Positions 35,385 to 44,060 of a stretch of DNA of 64,000 nt are shown one piece after another (the stretch's first letter is position 1; every line of letters starts with the position of its first letter). The stretch comes from JABDFW01 sp035550215 (lineage in GTDB: Bacteria; Bacteroidota; Bacteroidia; Chitinophagales; Chitinophagaceae). The notes under the pieces were generated by a model. That model saw nothing but the letters and a program-made list of their open reading frames with translations, was not told where the DNA came from and searched no databases. The stretch lies in contig DASZPM010000026.1 of NCBI GenBank assembly GCA_035550215.1, forward strand, positions 62,001 to 126,000, written 5' to 3'. Position numbers and translations under genes: made by a program.

Positions 35385-35465
35385 GGAGGGGTTGTTAGTT
35401 GATTAGTAAGGAGAGGTTGATTAGCGAGAGCGATAAAAAGCTTACATAAAACATAAGTTGTAACA

Positions 35466-35494
35466 AAACCTCCTTACCCGGAGGGGTTGGGGAA
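35466..35494. repeat. Possible dispersed GC-rich repeat fragment before the nitroreductase gene
   Basis: CCTCC (35469-35473) and GGAGG (35480-35484) form a short hairpin within AAACCTCC...GGAGGGGTTGGGG. Similar CCTCCGG-AGGGGTTGGGG elements are dispersed in related genomes, from general knowledge. It lies between 35384 and the ATG at 35501. Confidence 0.3.
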
Positions 35495-35500
35495 GATGCT

Positions 35501-36085
35501 ATGAATGAACAATTTGATACAGTAGAAAAGGTTATTAAAAACAGGCGCAGCACCAAACCTGCTGTACTGAACGGTAAAAAGATTGATAACAAAACAATAC
35601 AGCGCCTGCTGGAACTGGCCAACTGGGCGCCGACACATGGGTTTACAGAGCCGTGGCGGTTTATTGTGTACAGCGGCGAAGCTGTTACACGGTTTTGCCA
35701 CGAGCACGCGGAACTATATAAAGCGTCAACACCTGCTGATAAGTTTAACAGCGGAAAATACGAAAAACAAAAGCATAACGGCAATAATGCCTCGCACATA
35801 ATTCTTGTATATATGCAGCGGGGCAGCAACCCCAACATTACCGCGCTGGAAGAAATTTGCGCTACAGCCGCCGCCGTGCAAAATATATTGCTGGGCGCTG
35901 AAGCGCTTGGCATAAGCGTTTTATGGAGTACGGGCGGGGCTGTTTTACAACCGGCTATGAAAGAGTATGCAGGCCTGGGTGAGCATGATGTGATGATTGG
36001 CCTTTTATATATGGGATATACTGATGAGCCGGCCAAACAGGGCAGGCGCATGCCTGTTGAACAAAAAGTAACCTGGCAGGTATAA
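35501..36085 (+). CDS. Nitroreductase family protein
   Basis: A 194-residue FMN-dependent oxidoreductase. FMN-binding landmarks are VIKNRRSTKPAVLNG at the N-terminus, LLELANWAPTHGFTEPWRFIVY, and VQNILLGAEALGISVLWSTGG; the C-terminal GLLYMGYTDEPAKQGRR is typical of the YdjA-like short nitroreductases. Such enzymes reduce nitro compounds or quinones with NAD(P)H; the physiological substrate is not known. The start ATG at 35501 begins MNEQFDTVEKVI. A long open frame on the other strand is only its shadow. gmk follows 74 nt downstream. Confidence 0.9.
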   Translation: MNEQFDTVEKVIKNRRSTKPAVLNGKKIDNKTIQRLLELANWAPTHGFTEPWRFIVYSGEAVTRFCHEHAELYKASTPADKFNSGKYEKQKHNGNNASHIILVYMQRGSNPNITALEEICATAAAVQNILLGAEALGISVLWSTGGAVLQPAMKEYAGLGEHDVMIGLLYMGYTDEPAKQGRRMPVEQKVTWQV

Positions 36086-36159
36086 AAAAGCAAGGGCAGC
36101 CACATTATGCCAAAGGCTAAATTTATTTGCAGTGAACGGCTAAGTTGCTTTCTTTGCAC

Positions 36160-36732
36160 ATGGCTACAGGAAAGCTTATCATTATAACTGCCCCTTCAGG
36201 CTCGGGCAAAACATCTATCACAAAATATCTTCTTGATAAATATCCCCGCCTGTCGTTTTCCGTATCGGCAACCACGCGCAAACCCCGGCAGGGTGAAAAA
36301 GACGGTGTTGATTATTATTTTATTTCGGCGGAAGATTTTCAGCAGAAAATAAGCGAAGATGCCTTTATTGAATGGGAAATGGTATATGAAGGCAAATACT
36401 ACGGGACGTTAAAAAGTGAGCTGGAGAGAATATGGAGTGACGGGCGCGTGCCTGTGCTTGATATTGATGTACAGGGCGCGATACATGTGGAAAAACAATT
36501 TCCCGGAACGTGTCTCTCAATTTTTATTCAGCCGCCTTCCATTGAAGAATTAAAAAGAAGGCTGGAGAAAAGGCAGACAGAATCGCTGGAAAGCCTGCAA
36601 ACAAGGTTGAGCAAGGCGAACTACGAGCTTTCATTTACCGGGCATTTTAACAGGGTGATTATTAATGATAACCTTGAAAAGGCCTGCCATGAAACAGAAG
36701 AAGTGATAACATCTTTTTTAGGCTGGAATTGA
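36160..36732 (+). CDS. gmk: Guanylate kinase
   Basis: Gmk phosphorylates GMP to GDP with ATP, an essential step in purine metabolism. The 190-residue protein starts at the ATG at 36160 (MATGKLIIITAP). The P-loop is TAPSGSGKTSITKYLL; the GMP-binding region has VSATTRKPRQGEKDGVDYYF and FIEWEMVYEGKYYGTLKSEL; VPVLDIDVQGAIHVEKQFPG is conserved. Its length is normal. It is cytoplasmic and lies between the nitroreductase and an SDR gene. Confidence 0.97.
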   Translation: MATGKLIIITAPSGSGKTSITKYLLDKYPRLSFSVSATTRKPRQGEKDGVDYYFISAEDFQQKISEDAFIEWEMVYEGKYYGTLKSELERIWSDGRVPVLDIDVQGAIHVEKQFPGTCLSIFIQPPSIEELKRRLEKRQTESLESLQTRLSKANYELSFTGHFNRVIINDNLEKACHETEEVITSFLGWN

Positions 36733-36792
36733 GAAAGAAAAATTTGCGTTTTGCACCGTATGTTTTGAGTGGTTGTTAAAACTTTGATTGCT

Positions 36793-37608
36793 ATGTTCAC
36801 AAACAAAACCGTTTTTATAACAGGCGCAAGCCGCGGCATAGGCAAGGCGATTGCATTAAGGCTTGCAAAAGAAGGCGCCAATATTGTAATTGCCGCCAAG
36901 AGCGTTGAAGAAGACCCGCGTTTGGGCGGCACCATTTATTCTACCGCGGCAGAGGTAGAAGCAGCCGGGGGCAAAGCGCTTGCTGTGCAAACAGATATCC
37001 GCAGCGAGGAACAAATAATTGCAGCCATTACAAAAGCAGCGGAAACATTCGGCGGTATTGATATAGTGATAAACAATGCCTCTGCCATACAACTCACCAA
37101 TACGGAACAAACAGCCACAAAACGCTTTGACCTGATACATGATATAAATGTGCGCGGTACATTTTTAGTTACAAAACACTGTCTGCCTTATTTAAAAAAA
37201 TCAACCAACGCGCATATACTCACCCTTTCGCCGCCCATCAGCCTGCAACCAAAATGGCTGGGCGCCCATGTAGCCTACACCATAAGCAAATTCAATATGA
37301 GTATGCTGGCCCTGGGCTGGGCAGAAGAATTTAAAAGGGACAACATCGCGTCCAACAGCCTTTGGCCACGCACCACCATTGCTACGGCGGCAGTTAAAAA
37401 TTTATTGGGTGGGCAGGCGCTGGTAGAAAGAAGCCGCACCGCTGATATTATTGCTGACGCGGCATATTATATTTTAAGCAAACCTTCCGCAACATGCACC
37501 GGCAATAATTTTATTGATGAAGAAGTATTGCGCGCCGAAGGCATTACTGATTTTTCCGCCTATTCCGTTGTGCCCGGCGGAGAATTACAGCAGGATTTGT
37601 TTTTGTAG
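36793..37608 (+). CDS. Short-chain dehydrogenase, HSDL2-like
   Basis: A 271-residue classical SDR. The cofactor motif is TGASRGIGKAIALRLAKEG, the structural NNAS motif is IDIVINNASAIQLT, and the catalytic Tyr and Lys are in VAYTISKFNMSML; a Ser before them lies in ILTLSPPISLQ. The AAKSVEEDPRLGGTIYSTA insertion and the end (ASNSLWPRTTIATAAVKNLL, ADAAYYILSKPSATCTGN) fit the HSDL2/AtuB-type branch, linked to fatty-acid or isoprenoid alcohols. ATG at 36793 is preferred to a GTG at 36769. It converges with the AraC gene, 8 nt away. Confidence 0.9.
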   Translation: MFTNKTVFITGASRGIGKAIALRLAKEGANIVIAAKSVEEDPRLGGTIYSTAAEVEAAGGKALAVQTDIRSEEQIIAAITKAAETFGGIDIVINNASAIQLTNTEQTATKRFDLIHDINVRGTFLVTKHCLPYLKKSTNAHILTLSPPISLQPKWLGAHVAYTISKFNMSMLALGWAEEFKRDNIASNSLWPRTTIATAAVKNLLGGQALVERSRTADIIADAAYYILSKPSATCTGNNFIDEEVLRAEGITDFSAYSVVPGGELQQDLFL

Positions 37609-37616
37609 CGTATTTT

Positions 37617-38426
37617 TCAGGCGGTTACAGGCGGTTTTTTTGTCATGGCTTGTGTCGGCGCAACGCCAAACCGTTTTTTAAATGCATGGGAAAAATGGGA
37701 GAGATTTTCAAAGCCGAGGTCGAGATAAATGTCAGAGGGCTTTTTACTTTTTTTATTGATAAGAAACCACGCTTCCTCCAGCCTTTTCTGCACCAGCCAG
37801 CGCGAAGGTGTGTCGTTAAATGTTTTTTCAAAATCCCGTTTGAAGGAGGATATGCTCCTGCCGGTTAAATAGGCAAAACGCTGTATGGTTACATTATACC
37901 TGTAATGCCTGTTCATAAATTCTTCAATGTCTATTTTACCGGGTTCACCAAAATCAAACAATATATCGGCAAGGCCGGGGTCGGCTTTTAATAACACCAG
38001 CAGCAGTTCCGTGCGTTTTACGTTAGAAAAATCGTCGTTTATTTTCCCCTCGTTATTAAAATACGGCGTAAGTGAACGGATGAAATTATCCACCATCGGG
38101 TTAGCATGCAGTTTAATTACCCCGCCGGATGTTACCGTTTTTACTGCGCTGTAATGGTGCTGCGCAGCAAAAGCTTTAAGAAAAGGCTGGTCAAAAACAA
38201 TCACCACTTTTTCAAAGCGGCCGCCGGCGTCGGGCAGTTTGTTATACTTTGCAAGGTGGTTTCTTCTTGCAAGGCCAAAATCACCTGCCTTTACGGTAAA
38301 AGTCCGGTGCCTGTCGTACACATGCATGGTACCTGCACCGAGGTACAGAAAAAAATGTTCCTCTATAAACTGATCGGGCGAAATTTCCGGTCCTATATAG
38401 CAGGAGGTAATGCCATTAATTTTCAT
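37617..38426 (-). CDS. AraC-family transcriptional regulator
   Basis: A 269-residue DNA-binding regulator. The N-terminal part (to about residue 130) is an AraC-type sensor (FFLYLGAGTMHVYDRHRTFT, FGLARRNHLAKYN). The C-terminal 100 residues have two helix-turn-helix motifs, with IQRFAYLTGRSISSFKRDFEKT and DIYLDLGFENLSHFSHAFKKRFG. It probably senses a small molecule. The likely targets are the adjacent genes, either the epimerase-like gene upstream or the convergent SDR gene, but no operator is visible. Confidence 0.88.
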   Translation of the reverse strand: MKINGITSCYIGPEISPDQFIEEHFFLYLGAGTMHVYDRHRTFTVKAGDFGLARRNHLAKYNKLPDAGGRFEKVVIVFDQPFLKAFAAQHHYSAVKTVTSGGVIKLHANPMVDNFIRSLTPYFNNEGKINDDFSNVKRTELLLVLLKADPGLADILFDFGEPGKIDIEEFMNRHYRYNVTIQRFAYLTGRSISSFKRDFEKTFNDTPSRWLVQKRLEEAWFLINKKSKKPSDIYLDLGFENLSHFSHAFKKRFGVAPTQAMTKKPPVTA

Positions 38427-38441
38427 ACTTAAATATACATT

Positions 38442-39485
38442 TTATTCCGCCTTTACCACCCCGTACTTTATTAACGATTCCGCCGTGGCCAGCACCGCTT
38501 CACTGTTAGGGCGCGGCTGCCAGCCAAGTAATGTTTTTGCCTTGCTGTTAACGGCGTTTTTATTACGGCCAAGCTGCGGCGCTACTGTTTTTGCCACCGG
38601 GTTAAACAGGGCGGCAATACGCACCAGCCAGTCGGGCAGCCTTTTAGTGGTTAAATGCGGCAGTTTGTACCCCAGCTTTTCCTTAATTATCATGGCAATC
38701 CCGGGCAGGGTAACCACGCCGCCGGCAACCGCTAAAAACCGCTGGCCTTTGGCCGCGGGGCTGGTCATGGCGCGTATATGCAAATCTGCAACATCGCGTA
38801 CATCAACCACGCCCATCGGTATATTGGGTATGGCCTTCATTGAGCCCTCCATTACGCGTTTAAGCAGTTCAGCACCGCTTGAGAGGGCCGGCCCGAGCGA
38901 AGGCCCGAAAATAGCCACCGGGTTTATTACAGCCAGTTCCATGCCGCCGCCTTCTTTCTCAATAAACTCCCAGGCAGCCTTTTCAGCCAGCGTTTTAGAT
39001 TTAAGGTATGCGGACAGGTGCCTGTCTGCCGGGTTTGTCCAGCTTTCTTCTGTAATAGCTGTGTTGCCGCCGGGGTGGCTGTAGCCTACGGCGCCAAACG
39101 AGGAGGTTACCACCACCCGCTTAACGCCGGCATCCCGCGCGGCCTTTAATACGCGCAAGGTGCCCTCCACGGCAGGCTTAATCATTTCGTCCTCGTTTTT
39201 GGGCACCCTCAAAAAAATGGGGGACGCTACATGCAGCACATAGGTGCAACCATGCACTGCCTGCGCCCAGTTTGTGTCCTGCGCCAGGTCGGCCTCAAAA
39301 AAGGTTAGCCGCTCAGTATTAGTAATGGCACCTTCCTTAAGCATGTCCAGCACTTCCTGTTTTCTTTTAAGGGAGCGTACCGTTGTTTTTACATTGTATT
39401 GCAGCAGTTGCAGTATGCAGTGTATGCCAACAAAACCGGTACCACCGGTAACCAGCACCGTTTTGTCATCATTTGTTTTTGCCAT
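38442..39485 (-). CDS. NAD(P)-dependent epimerase/dihydroflavonol 4-reductase-like SDR
   Basis: A 347-residue extended SDR. The Rossmann motif is VLVTGGTGFVGIHCILQLL; the catalytic Ser region is KRVVVTSSFGAVGYSHP and the Tyr-x3-Lys is LSAYLKSKTLAEKAAW. The layout matches the dihydroflavonol-4-reductase-like group, which act on aldehydes or ketones. It starts 15 nt upstream of the AraC stop region on the same strand, so the AraC gene and this gene may form one unit. Its upstream end is close to the efflux operon, which ends with a terminator. Confidence 0.85.
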   Translation of the reverse strand: MAKTNDDKTVLVTGGTGFVGIHCILQLLQYNVKTTVRSLKRKQEVLDMLKEGAITNTERLTFFEADLAQDTNWAQAVHGCTYVLHVASPIFLRVPKNEDEMIKPAVEGTLRVLKAARDAGVKRVVVTSSFGAVGYSHPGGNTAITEESWTNPADRHLSAYLKSKTLAEKAAWEFIEKEGGGMELAVINPVAIFGPSLGPALSSGAELLKRVMEGSMKAIPNIPMGVVDVRDVADLHIRAMTSPAAKGQRFLAVAGGVVTLPGIAMIIKEKLGYKLPHLTTKRLPDWLVRIAALFNPVAKTVAPQLGRNKNAVNSKAKTLLGWQPRPNSEAVLATAESLIKYGVVKAE

Positions 39486-39603
39486 ATTAAAAATTTATGG
39501 CACAAAATTGCGAAGTAAATCAACAGGCTGTTTTGCTTAAAAGTCCAGGTTTTGTTTGCTTAAAAGCCCGGCCGGCGGCAAACAGCCGCGGCCAGTGATA
39601 CAT

Positions 39604-39629
39604 AAAAAAGCCGGCGGGTGCCGCCGGCT
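39604..39629 (-). terminator. Terminator of the RND efflux operon
   Basis: On the minus strand AGCCGGCGG (39629-39621) pairs with CCGCCGGCT (39617-39609) around a 3-nt loop, followed by TTTTT (39608-39604). It is 27 nt after the adaptor stop codon at 39656. Confidence 0.88.
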
Positions 39630-39655
39630 GATTGAAAATAAGTTTTATCCAAACG

Positions 39656-40792
39656 CTATTGGACGTGTTTAACCTGTACCCCTTTAATATCGGCGCCATT
39701 GCGTATCTCGTCAGAAGGCTCTGACAAAATGGTGTCATTTACATTAAGGTTGCCATATACTTCAATCTTCCCATCCGATTCACGGCCCGGTTTAACATCT
39801 ACCCACTCCACCTTGTTGTTATTAACACGTATCACAAAGATTCTTTCGGTTGAATTTACGAGGGCAGATTTTGGTATGATGAAAGTGCTGTCTTTGGCAG
39901 GTGTTGGTAAATCAACTTCTGCCACCATGCCGGGCAGCAATTTCTTATCATCGTTAAACACATCCATTTCTACATGCTCTGCACGCAGGCGGGTATCAAG
40001 TGCACCGGCAAGGCGTGTTACTTTGGCCGTAAACTTTTGGTTGGGGATTGCACGAACACTAAATGTTATGGTGCTGTTGGTTGTCAAAAAATTGGTGTAT
40101 GCTTCAGGCACAGATACTACCAGGCGCAGCCTTTTTTGTTGCTGCAAGGTAAACATGGGGAATTCCGAGCCTTTGCCTGACGGCCCTACATAAGCCCCGG
40201 TATTTACATTACGGGCTGATATTACGCCGCCAAAGGGTGCGCGTATTTCCAGGTAATTTCTTGTAGCGGCTACTTCTTCGTAAGACGCTTTGGCTGCTTC
40301 AAGCTGCGCGTAATCCGAGTTCTTTTTAGCCAGCGCCTGGTCAAGGTCGTTTTGAGAAATAGTGCCGGGTGTCTGGCTTGTTTCATACAGCCTGTCGTAG
40401 TTGGCTTTGTTGGCAATATACAGCGCTTCCTGTGCTTTGAGTTTTGATTGGGCGGCGGCGAGCTGTGAGCTTAACTCCGGCGCCTCCATCTCTGCCAGTA
40501 GCTGCCCCTGCGATACTTCGGAGCCCACATCCGCGTATAATTTTTTCACAAAGCTGTTATCCTTGGCGTAAATATCTACTTGCTGGTAGGCAATCAATTC
40601 GCCTGGAAGCTGCAGCGCAGCATCCAGTTTGCCTTTTTGCAGCAAAAAGGCATCCCTTACCGGCGCAACAGTTGTATCAGCAGTGGCTTTTTGTGCATCG
40701 CCGCCGGCATCTCCCCCGCCGCAGCCAAACATCGCCACGGCAACAGCTAACGCGGTTGTTGCTTTAAAAAACTTATTTGTCATTATGTTCAT
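39656..40792 (-). CDS. RND efflux periplasmic adaptor (MFP/HlyD-type lipoprotein)
   Basis: A 378-residue membrane-fusion protein. The start is the ATG at 40792 or the one at 40783; both give a lipoprotein signal (KFFKATTALAVAVAMFGC). It has a biotinyl-lipoyl-like half (YAKDNSFVKKLYADVGSEVSQGQLLAEM), an alpha-hairpin with coiled coil (LAAAQSKLKAQEALYIANKA), the second lipoyl half (LEIRAPFGGVISARNVNTG) and a beta-barrel domain. It links the RND pump to TolC in the periplasm. It overlaps the 3' end of the pump gene by 11 to 20 nt and is last in the operon TolC-RND-adaptor. Confidence 0.92.
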   Translation of the reverse strand: MNIMTNKFFKATTALAVAVAMFGCGGGDAGGDAQKATADTTVAPVRDAFLLQKGKLDAALQLPGELIAYQQVDIYAKDNSFVKKLYADVGSEVSQGQLLAEMEAPELSSQLAAAQSKLKAQEALYIANKANYDRLYETSQTPGTISQNDLDQALAKKNSDYAQLEAAKASYEEVAATRNYLEIRAPFGGVISARNVNTGAYVGPSGKGSEFPMFTLQQQKRLRLVVSVPEAYTNFLTTNSTITFSVRAIPNQKFTAKVTRLAGALDTRLRAEHVEMDVFNDDKKLLPGMVAEVDLPTPAKDSTFIIPKSALVNSTERIFVIRVNNNKVEWVDVKPGRESDGKIEVYGNLNVNDTILSEPSDEIRNGADIKGVQVKHVQ

Positions 40793-43700
40793 ACAATGAT
40801 GGAATATAGTGTGTACTTTCTTTGTCTTCAGGATCAAGAGACACTGATTTTGTAGATGTTTTACGCTGCACCCAGGCAAAAACCATCGGCAGGATAAACA
40901 ATGCTGCAAATGTTGAAGCTATCAACCCGCCAATTACCGCACGGCCCAGCGGTGCGGCCTGGTCTCCGCCTTCACCCACGCCTATAGCCATGGGCACCAT
41001 ACCTACTACCATGGCAACGCTGGTCATTAATATCGGGCGCATGCGCAGCGCAGCGGCTTCTTTGGCTGCCTCAATAGCATTGCCACTGTGCCTGCGTAAA
41101 TGCTCGGCATTGGTAATAAGCAGCACGGCGTTTGCGATAGATACGCCCACCGACATAATCATGCCCATATAAGATTGCAGGTTAAGCGTTGACCCGGTTA
41201 GTTTTAGGATTAGCAACGACCCTATCAACACAGCCGGTACCGTTGATAATACCACCAGCGACACCCTGAACGACTGGAAGTTGGCTGCCAGCATGAGGAA
41301 TATAACCACTATAGCGGTAAGCAACCCTGTTTGCAGGCTGTCTAATGTTTCGGTAAGTGTTTGCGTAAGCCCTTTTACCTCCACTGACAAACCGTGCGGT
41401 AACTGCCCGAGGGAAGCAACAGCCCTGTTTACATCTGCAGCGGCAGTACCAAGGTCCTGCTTGTAAATGTTGGCGGTAACTGAAAGCTCCGGTAGCGAAC
41501 CTATATTATCATTTTGCCCGCTGGTGGTATCCGGTTTTATAGTAGCCACATCACTCAGCACCGGGCGGGCGGAATTGTTAAGTACGGGTATTTCACCAAT
41601 GTCATTAATACTGTTCATCTGGTTTTCCGGTATCTCAACCTGCACCAGGTATGCAAGGCCTGCTTTTTGGTCGAGCCAAACATTTTTTTCTGTAAAGCGG
41701 GATGATGAGGTGGAGGCGGTGAGTGAGCGTGAAATATCTGTAACATTCACCCCTAACTGGGCAGCACGCGTCCTGTCAATATCAATGTTGATGGCAGGGT
41801 AATGTACCGGCTCGTCAATCTGTACATCGCGCAGGTAGCTAATTTGCTTAAGCTTATCAATCACTTTGTAAGCATATTCCTCGTTCAGCTTTTTATTTTT
41901 TCCTATCAGTTTCACCTCTATGGGCGTGGGTGAACCCTGGCTCAATACTTTGTCGGTAAGTTCAATCGGTTCAAAGGAAAGTTTTACATCCGGCGCTTCC
42001 TGTTCCATCTTTTTCCTGAAGCGTTCCTTTAAATCATCAAGGTCAACTTTATAATCATCCTTCAATGCCACTTGTAAAACACCTTCCTGGGGGCCGCTCA
42101 TGAAAAGATAAATAGGGCTGGTGGAAAACTGCCCGGGGTGCTGGCCTATCATAGCAGAGGTGACCGCGATATTTTTTCTGCCCACCAACTCATCAAGCAC
42201 ATGCAGCGCTGTAAGCATTTTTTCTTCCGTACGTTCAAGCCTTGTGCCTGCGGGCGCCCGCAACCGTACCTGGAACTGGCCCGAATTTACCTTTGGCAGC
42301 ACATCGCGGCCCAAAGAGTTTAACAGCAGCAACACAAGGCCGACAGAGACAATAACATACACAATAGTAACCACGCCCCTGAACGGGAACAGCCTGCCTA
42401 TAAAGCGCAGGAAACGTAAACGCAACTTTTCAAACCCGCTTAATTTTGACTCATCTTTTCCTTCAATCAGCATTTTTTTCTGGTCCCAGGTATCCTGTTC
42501 ACCGCCGGCTTTTGCAACGGCCGATGCAGCATATTCCTCCGCATCTGTTTCATTTTTACCATGGTGGCCCTTCATTAACCAGTTAGCCATTATTGGCACA
42601 AATGTTTGGGCCAGCAGGTAAGAAGTTATCATGGAAAAAGCGATAGACAATGACAGCGGCAGGAATAATGCCCTTGTAATACCCTGCATGGTAAAGGCAG
42701 GCGCAAACACCGCGAGAATACAAAACAGGATAAGCAGTTTTGGAAACGCGATTTCCTTACAGGCATCCCAGATGGCGAGGGCTTTTGGTTTGCCCATATC
42801 AAGGTGCTGGTGAATGTTTTCAATGGTTACGGTTGATTCGTCCACCAAAATACCAATGGCCAGCGCAAGGCCGCTAAGCGTCATGATATTGATGGTTTGA
42901 TGAAAGAGAAATAAAAATAGTACCCCTGAGATAAGCGATGTAGGTATGGTGAGAATTACGATAAGCGCTCCTCTCAAATCTCCCAGGAAAAGCAATACCA
43001 TGAGCCCTGTGAGTACAGCGCCTATCACACCTTCTGACACGAGGCTTTTTACGGAGTTGATTACATAAACCGACTGGTCAAATTCATAGGATAATTTTAC
43101 ATCATCTGGCAGGTTATTCTGAAACCTTGGCAATGCTTTTTTCAAGTTTTGTACCACATCCCATGTAGAAGCATCGGCAGATTTGGTAATGGGCAGGTAA
43201 ATAGAGCGTTTACCATTTACCAGCGCATAGCTAACGGTTACATCCGCGCCGTCTTCCACTGTAGCAACGTCTTTTAAGTACACGTTTTGCACGCTGCCGG
43301 TAAACAGGGGTATGTCCCCAAAATCTTTTACATTTTTAATGCTCGTGTTTGCAGGGGTAAGATAGTTTAAGTCGCCAATCCTTACATTGCCGGCGGGGGA
43401 GGTAATGTTATAATTGCGCATGGCTGCCACCACCTGGTCTGCGGTGAGGTTGTGCGAACGCAGCAACTGCGGGTCAACCTTAATAACGATGGTACGCACA
43501 TTGCCGCCAAAAGGCGCCGGCGCAATAAGGCCCGGTATTGATGTAAACTGTGAACGCACATATACATTCGCAAGGTCAAGTAATTCGTTATTGGAGCGTT
43601 TGTCACTGCTCAGCACCAATTGACCAACAGGCAGGGTTGATGCGTCAAACCGTATAATGAAGGGCGGGTTACTACCCGGTGGAAAAATGGTTTGCGCGCG

Positions 43701-44039
43701 GTTGCTGAAGGCGGTTACCTCTGCGGCGGCCTGCGCCATATTGGTGCCTTCGTAAAAAGTGAGCTTTATCAGCGTTAGGCCCTGTATATTTTTTGTTTCA
43801 ATGCTTTTAACGCCCGATACAAACAGCAGCAGGTTTACATACTGCTTGCCAAAATAGGCTTCCATCTGGTCAGGTGAAAAACCGCCGTATGGGTGTGAGA
43901 GATATATAACGGGTAAATCAAGGTCTGGAAAAATATCAATCTTAATGCTGCGCACAGCATTAATGCCAAAGAAAAACAGCCCTGCCACCAGCACCATTAC
44001 AGAGATTGGCTTTCTAAGCGCACTGCGTATCAATCCCAT
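40773..44039 (-). CDS. RND efflux transporter permease subunit
   Basis: A 1088-residue inner-membrane proton-driven pump of the AcrB/CzcA superfamily. TM1 begins GLIRSALRKPISVMVLVAG; the periplasmic porter domains follow, duplicated in the second half. The TM4 motif is LALAIGILVDESTVTIENIH, with one Asp in place of the usual Asp-Asp pair of HAE1 pumps. ALRMRPILMTSVAMVVGMVP is the conserved second-half helix. A cytoplasmic insert rich in charged residues lies near residue 510. The substrate is not clear; drugs or organic compounds are more likely than metals. It starts 21 nt after the TolC stop. Confidence 0.93.
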   Translation of the reverse strand: MGLIRSALRKPISVMVLVAGLFFFGINAVRSIKIDIFPDLDLPVIYLSHPYGGFSPDQMEAYFGKQYVNLLLFVSGVKSIETKNIQGLTLIKLTFYEGTNMAQAAAEVTAFSNRAQTIFPPGSNPPFIIRFDASTLPVGQLVLSSDKRSNNELLDLANVYVRSQFTSIPGLIAPAPFGGNVRTIVIKVDPQLLRSHNLTADQVVAAMRNYNITSPAGNVRIGDLNYLTPANTSIKNVKDFGDIPLFTGSVQNVYLKDVATVEDGADVTVSYALVNGKRSIYLPITKSADASTWDVVQNLKKALPRFQNNLPDDVKLSYEFDQSVYVINSVKSLVSEGVIGAVLTGLMVLLFLGDLRGALIVILTIPTSLISGVLFLFLFHQTINIMTLSGLALAIGILVDESTVTIENIHQHLDMGKPKALAIWDACKEIAFPKLLILFCILAVFAPAFTMQGITRALFLPLSLSIAFSMITSYLLAQTFVPIMANWLMKGHHGKNETDAEEYAASAVAKAGGEQDTWDQKKMLIEGKDESKLSGFEKLRLRFLRFIGRLFPFRGVVTIVYVIVSVGLVLLLLNSLGRDVLPKVNSGQFQVRLRAPAGTRLERTEEKMLTALHVLDELVGRKNIAVTSAMIGQHPGQFSTSPIYLFMSGPQEGVLQVALKDDYKVDLDDLKERFRKKMEQEAPDVKLSFEPIELTDKVLSQGSPTPIEVKLIGKNKKLNEEYAYKVIDKLKQISYLRDVQIDEPVHYPAINIDIDRTRAAQLGVNVTDISRSLTASTSSSRFTEKNVWLDQKAGLAYLVQVEIPENQMNSINDIGEIPVLNNSARPVLSDVATIKPDTTSGQNDNIGSLPELSVTANIYKQDLGTAAADVNRAVASLGQLPHGLSVEVKGLTQTLTETLDSLQTGLLTAIVVIFLMLAANFQSFRVSLVVLSTVPAVLIGSLLILKLTGSTLNLQSYMGMIMSVGVSIANAVLLITNAEHLRRHSGNAIEAAKEAAALRMRPILMTSVAMVVGMVPMAIGVGEGGDQAAPLGRAVIGGLIASTFAALFILPMVFAWVQRKTSTKSVSLDPEDKESTHYIPSLYEHNDK

Positions 44040-44060
44040 AAATTTCTTTTTTGGCTATAA

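Noticed and set aside
35395..36159. Open frame of 254 codons on the minus strand
   Set aside because: It is the antisense of the nitroreductase gene; the plus-strand protein has the FMN-binding motifs.
40773..44039. Heavy-metal (CzcA-type) efflux pump
   Set aside because: The TM4 region lacks the metal-pump signature (DxxxD/E pattern with FG start) and no metal-binding regulator or adaptor motif is near; the general RND call is kept.
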